NCBI GenBank assembly: GCA_900553045.1
Contig: USBW01000032.1
Location: 1 to 7,259, forward strand
Direction of reading: 5' to 3'
Source of the DNA: an uncultured Mycoplasmatota bacterium
GTDB taxonomy: Bacteria; Bacillota_I; Bacilli_A; RF39; UBA660
Length of the DNA: 7,259 nt
Shown here: positions 5,980 through 7,259 of the stretch, piece after piece
Layout: each line of letters opens with the position of its first letter
Position numbering within the stretch: the stretch's first letter is position 1
The notes under the pieces: generated by a model
Database searches by the model: none
The model's input: only the letters and a program-made list of their open reading frames with translations
Told to the model about the DNA's origin: nothing
Position numbers and translations under genes: made by a program

Positions 5980-7259
5980 TTATAGCCTGCGCCTCTTACC
6001 AAAATTTGGAATTTTTTCTAAAGAGTGTTCGCAAGCTAAATCATAAGAATTCTTAAAGACAAAAGTAGTTTCATTCTCTTTCTTCAAAGTATATATTTCT
6101 ACGGATGAAGAGTCGTTTTTAATAAAATAATGTCTATTTTCTTTAACACTCCCTAAAACACATTCTTTAATTTTAATAGGATTTACAAAAAGATAATAGT
6201 TATCAGCTCTTTTTCTTGGTTCAAAACTAAATTTATCACAATAATTCAAAGTTAAAGTACTCATACCTCGATATAAATTTTCCTTAGTAAAAAGTTGGTT
6301 GCAAAAGAAAAATTCCTGTTGTTCTAGATAAGGTTTTTCGTTTAATAATCTATTTAAATCCTGACAAGCTGTAGAATCAAATTTTTCAAAATTATTAGCG
6401 TAATAAAGATAGAATTTTTTAATTCGCTGATAATTTTTTAAGTTATTAAATACATAACTAGCATTATAATTAGAACTAACTAGCATAGGATTAAGATACT
6501 TACCATCATCAACATCAAAATAAAGATAAGTATAACTTGGTCCTGCTTTATTTTCCGAAGTTAAAAGAGTAAAAGCAAACCTACTGCCATCACATCTTGA
6601 TGCCTCATGAATTACAGTCTTATGAGTAGCTAAAGGCAAATTAAAATTAGTCTTCGCTTGGACCCCTTTAGTTTTTTTTACTTGGCTGCTAGCTTGTTCT
6701 ACAAATTTAACAGAAGAAGAAACCTTGCCATTATGATAAGCAATAACATCACTAGTAATATCTACCTGATATTTCTTGCCGTCGACTAAAACTGAATTTA
6801 AACAGTGATCAACTCCATCTAAAATAATCGAGCAAGAAAGATCAGCTCTTGCACATAAATCTTGAAAGACTACTGCTAACCCCAAACAAGTTGCTCTCTT
6901 AGAAAGATAAGTATTCAAAGAAGAAAACTCTTTGTATGTTCCCTCTTCAAAAAAAGTCCAATTAAACGTAAAATTTTCTCTAATATACTGACAGATAATC
7001 TTCAATCTAACCAAATCTGTTCCTGTTATGCTCATCTGTTCCAGCTCTTCTAAAATTGGCAATAGTTCTTCTTTATAATAAAGAAAATTTCTAAACCAAA
7101 AAGCTCCCTCACCTTTTAATTTTTTAATTTTAATTAAAGGGAAATCATCGGCTATATAAAAAAAGATATTACCTTTATCATCAATTTTTTTCAAAAAAGA
7201 ACTAGTAAGATCCTTAGTGCTATTAAAATAGACGACTAATTTTTTATTATCAGGATAAT
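5980..7259 (-). CDS. Transglutaminase-like (papain-fold) protein, N-terminus cut by window edge
   Basis: The frame is open from the right edge (first full codon 7257-7255) to a TAA at 5982-5980, about 425 residues. A TTG at 7194 is probably internal, since coding continues upstream of it. The transglutaminase-like core shows the expected Cys-His-Asp order: Cys at 6888-6886 (RATCLGLAVVFQDLCARADL), His at 6807-6805 (DHCLNSVLVDG) and Asp at 6762-6760 (QVDITSD). This matches the C...H...D layout of bacterial transglutaminase-like and protease-like domains. The 230 or so residues after it are rich in Tyr, Phe and Lys and match no family I recognise. No signal peptide or membrane segment is visible, but the true N-terminus is outside the window. 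The substrate is unknown; such domains cross-link, hydrolyse or bind peptides. It ends with the basic tail KRRRL, eight bases before the gpsB promoter. Confidence 0.75.
   Translation of the reverse strand, partial: YPDNKKLVVYFNSTKDLTSSFLKKIDDKGNIFFYIADDFPLIKIKKLKGEGAFWFRNFLYYKEELLPILEELEQMSITGTDLVRLKIICQYIRENFTFNWTFFEEGTYKEFSSLNTYLSKRATCLGLAVVFQDLCARADLSCSIILDGVDHCLNSVLVDGKKYQVDITSDVIAYHNGKVSSSVKFVEQASSQVKKTKGVQAKTNFNLPLATHKTVIHEASRCDGSRFAFTLLTSENKAGPSYTYLYFDVDDGKYLNPMLVSSNYNASYVFNNLKNYQRIKKFYLYYANNFEKFDSTACQDLNRLLNEKPYLEQQEFFFCNQLFTKENLYRGMSTLTLNYCDKFSFEPRKRADNYYLFVNPIKIKECVLGSVKENRHYFIKNDSSSVEIYTLKKENETTFVFKNSYDLACEHSLEKIPNFGKRRRL

Noticed and set aside
1..7259. CRISPR arrays, insertion sequences, tRNAs or prophage genes
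   Set aside because: No repeat-spacer pattern, transposase, terminal inverted repeats or tRNA cloverleaf signature was seen.

Overview
Every gene recognised in this 7.26 kb window lies on the minus strand, so transcription runs from right to left. The DNA is AT-rich. The proteins and the type B RNase P RNA point to a low-GC Firmicutes (Bacilli-type) bacterium with a walled cell plan (GpsB, RodZ-like protein). TGA appears to be a stop codon and Trp is encoded by TGG, so this is not a Mycoplasma-type code. The compact layout, the stripped-down RodZ and the missing cinA suggest a small genome, perhaps an uncultured gut Bacilli lineage; that placement is inference.

In transcription order: (1) 7259-5980, the 3' part of a gene for a transglutaminase-like protein cut by the window edge. 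(2) 5917-5585, gpsB behind a strong promoter, followed immediately by rnpB (about 5587-5178), whose P1 helix uses the gpsB stop codon. (3) About 5177-4860, some 320 bases without a gene; the end segments can pair over a long range, so it may hold a structured RNA that I cannot identify. (4) 4810-3766, a two-gene operon of a short RodZ-like HTH membrane protein and a PgsA-like membrane protein that has lost the catalytic aspartates of its family; a clear terminator ends it. (5) 3602-2577, recA, with a near-ideal sigma-A promoter and a LexA/SOS-type palindrome. (6) 2426-845, rny (RNase Y) with its own promoter and terminator, but split into two frames by about 28 extra bases exactly between the KH and HD parts. 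(7) 787 to the left edge, a 5'-3' exonuclease of the DNA polymerase I type, cut by the edge.

The order rodZ/ymfM - pgsA - (cinA) - recA - rny is the ancestral Bacilli neighbourhood, and gpsB - rnpB is a second conserved Firmicutes pair. The genes cover cell-envelope growth (GpsB, RodZ-like, PgsA-like), RNA processing (RNase P, RNase Y) and DNA repair (RecA, 5' nuclease). The most unusual points are the PgsA relative without catalytic residues sitting in the pgsA position, the interrupted rny junction with its small hairpins and repeated codons, and the unassigned RNA-like region between rnpB and rodZ.
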